Origin: Nitrospira lenta
GTDB lineage: Bacteria > Nitrospirota > Nitrospiria > Nitrospirales > Nitrospiraceae
DNA: 6,607 nt
Assembly (NCBI GenBank): GCA_945906715.1
Contig: CAMDRK010000145.1
Span: 1-6,607, forward strand
Direction of reading: 5' to 3'
In this document: positions 5,571-6,607 of the stretch, piece after piece
Layout: every line of letters begins with the position of its first letter
Position numbering within the stretch: position 1 is the stretch's first letter
Made by a program: the position numbers and the translations under genes
The notes under the pieces: model-generated
Told to the model about the DNA's origin: nothing
Databases searched by the model: none
Seen by the model: only the letters and a program-made list of their open reading frames with translations

Positions 5571-5605
5571 TCCGTAAGGCGTCAGGCGTGAAGGGTGAGG
5601 CGTAT
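5571..5605. repeat. Heptamer array (GGCGTGA-like) in the leader of the deacetylase-like gene
   Basis: Five contiguous 7-base units can be read: TCCGTAA, GGCGTCA, GGCGTGA, AGGGTGA and GGCGTAT. The first is marginal. The array lies between the predicted promoter and the start codon of the minus-strand gene, so it would be transcribed in the 5' leader. The word differs from the GGCTGAC heptamers at 3255-3282. Confidence 0.55.
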
Positions 5606-5626
5606 CGTCGTTATCGGTGAGGCCAG

Positions 5627-5654
5627 ATTATCACGCAGCAACGCGCATAGACAA
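5627..5654 (-). promoter_or_regulatory. Predicted promoter of the deacetylase-like gene
   Basis: On the minus strand TTGTCT (-35, 5654-5649; 4 of 6) and GATAAT (-10, 5632-5627; 5 of 6) are 16 bases apart. Predicted initiation is near 5620, about 57 bases before the start codon. The -35 box overlaps TAGACA on the plus strand, which could be the -35 of the divergent TPR gene. Confidence 0.45.
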
Positions 5655-5677
5655 CGAGCGGAAATGCGTGCTACGGT
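5648..5677 (+). promoter_or_regulatory. Weak candidate promoter of the TPR gene
   Basis: TAGACA (5648-5653; 5 of 6) and TACGGT (5672-5677; 3 of 6) are 18 bases apart. The -10 is poor. It is the best arrangement I can find between the divergent genes and would give a leader of about 25-30 bases. Confidence 0.22.
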
Positions 5678-5708
5678 TATTGCTGCGATCATCCAACGAG
5701 GGGAAATG
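5652..5708 (+). repeat. 15-bp direct repeat over the TPR ribosome-binding region
   Basis: CAACGAGCGGAAATG (5652-5666) and CAACGAGGGGAAATG (5694-5708) differ at one base of 15 and are 42 bases apart. The downstream copy contains the GAGGGG ribosome site of the TPR gene, 6 bases before its ATG at 5710. The upstream copy has an ATG at 5664 that opens a 30-codon frame ending at 5756, out of frame with the TPR gene. Confidence 0.6.
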
Positions 5709-5709
5709 A

Positions 5710-6027
5710 ATGCCAAACCGCCGCATCGAACCGCTCAAGAAAGTCCTGGCGATTGACCCGAACGACGAGGTCGCCTGGTTTGGTCTCGGGAAGGCCTACA
5801 TGGAAGATGAGAACTTCGAAGAAGCAGCCAAGGCCCTTCAGCAATGTGTCACGGTAAAACCCACCTACTCAGCCGCCTACTATGCCTGGGCCCAATCACT
5901 GCAAAAGCTGAGTCGAATCGACGAGTGCCGAACCGTCTGCGCCACTGGCATCGACGTCTCCACGAAAAACGGCGACGCAATGGTGACGAAGAATTTCGAG
6001 ATGCTGAAGGGGACACTGCCGGCCTGA
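5710..6027 (+). CDS. Small TPR-repeat protein
   Basis: A 105-residue soluble protein made almost wholly of tetratricopeptide repeats. One clear repeat covers about 20-52 (VAWFGLGKAYMEDENFEEAA, with the W/L/G/Y/A/A pattern and closing P51). A second covers about 54-86 (SAAYYAWAQSLQKLSRIDEC), and residues 6-17 resemble the end of a preceding repeat (LKKVLAIDPND). TPRs bind other proteins; the partner is unknown and no enzymatic domain is present. The start is well fixed: GAGGGG lies 6 bases upstream and an in-frame TGA directly precedes the ATG (5707-5709). The nearby ATG at 5706 is in another frame. There is no signal peptide. It faces away from the deacetylase-like gene, and a gap of 170-odd bases with its own promoter separates it from the toxin-antitoxin pair. 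Confidence 0.85.
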   Translation: MPNRRIEPLKKVLAIDPNDEVAWFGLGKAYMEDENFEEAAKALQQCVTVKPTYSAAYYAWAQSLQKLSRIDECRTVCATGIDVSTKNGDAMVTKNFEMLKGTLPA

Positions 6028-6131
6028 CCCCTCACCAGTAGCCTCCGAGATCATTGCTTGGAGGGCATATCTCTGGCACAGACGAGTACCCCATCCAGAT
6101 ACCAGGTTCACAGAAAGAGCCTGCTTTCAAC

Positions 6132-6160
6132 TCGACAGAGAAGCCCTGCCTGCGTAGAAT
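6132..6160 (+). promoter_or_regulatory. Predicted sigma70-like promoter of the MntA/HepT pair
   Basis: TCGACA (-35, 6132-6137; 5 of 6) and TAGAAT (-10, 6155-6160; 5 of 6) have the ideal 17-base spacer. Initiation would be near 6167, leaving a leader of about 30-40 bases. It is the best-scoring promoter by eye in the window. Confidence 0.55.
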
Positions 6161-6205
6161 GGCTATTAAAGACACCAGCATCCTGCCCCGAACACAATGG
6201 AAGCT

Positions 6206-6499
6206 ATGAAAACCATCAACGATATTCGTCGCATCATTCATCAGCATCAGGATGTGCTTGCCGATAGATATGGCGTCAATATCGTGGGGCTATTCGGTTC
6301 TTACGCCAGGCAGGAACAGCGACCCGACAGCGATATCGATTTACTGGCCGACATCCTGAGACCCATCAGCCTGTTCGAACTTGTCGGAGCAGAGCTGTAC
6401 CTCGCCGAGGTCCTCGATGCCAAAGTGGATTTGATTCCCCGTAGGGACGTACGGGAAGAACTGAAGGCAGCGATCTTACAAGACACCGTGGCCCTATGA
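6206..6499 (+). CDS. mntA: MNT-domain nucleotidyltransferase, MntA antitoxin of a HepT/MntA pair
   Basis: A 97-residue minimal nucleotidyltransferase. It has GSYARQEQRPDSDIDLL with G31-S32 and the metal-binding pair D43/D45 (GSX10DXD pattern), and a third Asp, D75, in KVDLIP. All catalytic acids are present, so it should be active. In characterised type VII systems MntA transfers AMP groups from ATP to a Tyr of HepT and so silences the toxin. The next gene is HepT, overlapping by four bases (ATGA at 6496-6499), which implies translational coupling. The start is uncertain: the ATG at 6206 (MKTINDIRRI, usual for the family, with a weak GGA 4 bases upstream) is preferred over the in-frame ATG at 6197, which lacks a ribosome site and would add MEA. 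Confidence 0.88.
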   Translation: MKTINDIRRIIHQHQDVLADRYGVNIVGLFGSYARQEQRPDSDIDLLADILRPISLFELVGAELYLAEVLDAKVDLIPRRDVREELKAAILQDTVAL

Positions 6500-6607
6500 C
6501 CCGGCACGTGGCGCTGTACATAAAGGATATTCTCTCCAACATGCAGGATGCGGAGCAGTTTATCGAGGGGATGTCCTGCCAGCAATTCGTCGACGATAAG
6601 AAGACAT
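6496..6607 (+). CDS. hepT: HepT-like toxin (DUF86, HEPN family), 5' part only
   Basis: The frame opening at ATG 6496 stays open to the window end, giving 37 residues: MTRHVALYIKDILSNM, then a QDAEQFIEGMSCQQF stretch and DDKKT. This matches the N-terminus of DUF86/HepT proteins (YLxDIL, then a helix, Y/F-x-E-G-M-xxxxF, xxDxKT). The HEPN RNase motif (R-X4-6-H-X-Y) lies near the C-terminus in this family and is beyond the window, so activity cannot be judged. Known HepT proteins act as RNases that stop growth when not modified by MntA. The four-base overlap with the preceding MNT gene, in the antitoxin-then-toxin order, strongly supports the pairing. Confidence 0.82.
   Translation, partial: MTRHVALYIKDILSNMQDAEQFIEGMSCQQFVDDKKT

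Noticed and set aside
6037..6065. Terminator after the TPR gene (CCTCC...GGAGG)
   Set aside because: A 5-bp stem with a 12-base loop and no T-run is too weak to call.
6032..6247. Minus-strand 71-codon frame across the TPR/MntA gap
   Set aside because: It has no family resemblance and no ribosome site, and overlaps the predicted promoter and the MntA start.

Overview
The window (about 6.6 kb, moderately GC-rich) looks like a chromosomal segment of a Nitrospira-type bacterium. This is inferred from the mix of genes: a His-rich SmbP-like periplasmic metal-binding protein, an N-terminally anchored pentahaem cytochrome c of the c554 kind, a short TPR protein and a HepT/MntA pair. Intergenic gaps crowded with short repeats fit the same picture. 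No rRNA or other marker fixes the genus, so the assignment is provisional.

Layout: six genes run on the minus strand, in transcription order histone-deacetylase-like amidohydrolase (5563-4619), pentahaem cytochrome c (4504-3218), two-domain rhodanese sulfurtransferase (3090-2212), SmbP-like protein (2115-1768), nitrilase-family carbon-nitrogen hydrolase (1694-906) and YqgE/AlgH protein (709-149). On the plus strand, divergent from the deacetylase, are a TPR protein (5710-6027), a MNT nucleotidyltransferase antitoxin (6206-6499) and the start of its HepT toxin partner (6496 to the window end, overlapping by ATGA). Gaps between the minus-strand genes are 73 to 196 bp, and no stretch over 300 bp lacks a gene.

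The genes do not form one obvious pathway. The cytochrome and SmbP are both exported and could share a periplasmic redox or metal setting. The hydrolase, sulfurtransferase and deacetylase-like enzyme are soluble and look like housekeeping or accessory metabolism. The smbP gene looks monocistronic, with its own predicted sigma70-like promoter and a strong intrinsic terminator. HepT/MntA is a self-contained type VII toxin-antitoxin module with a good promoter of its own.

The most unusual content is between the genes. Two same-oriented copies of a 130-150 bp inverted-repeat element flank yqgE, and in both copies the element's right end supplies the TAG stop codon of the adjacent minus-strand gene. 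Four further gaps or gene ends hold degenerate short-word arrays (6, 7, 8 and 15 bp units, different word each time), several folding into long imperfect hairpins. One array also ends in a TAG stop, that of the cytochrome, and another encodes part of the cytochrome's C-terminal tail. The three genes touching repeats at their 3' end are the only ones here that use TAG.
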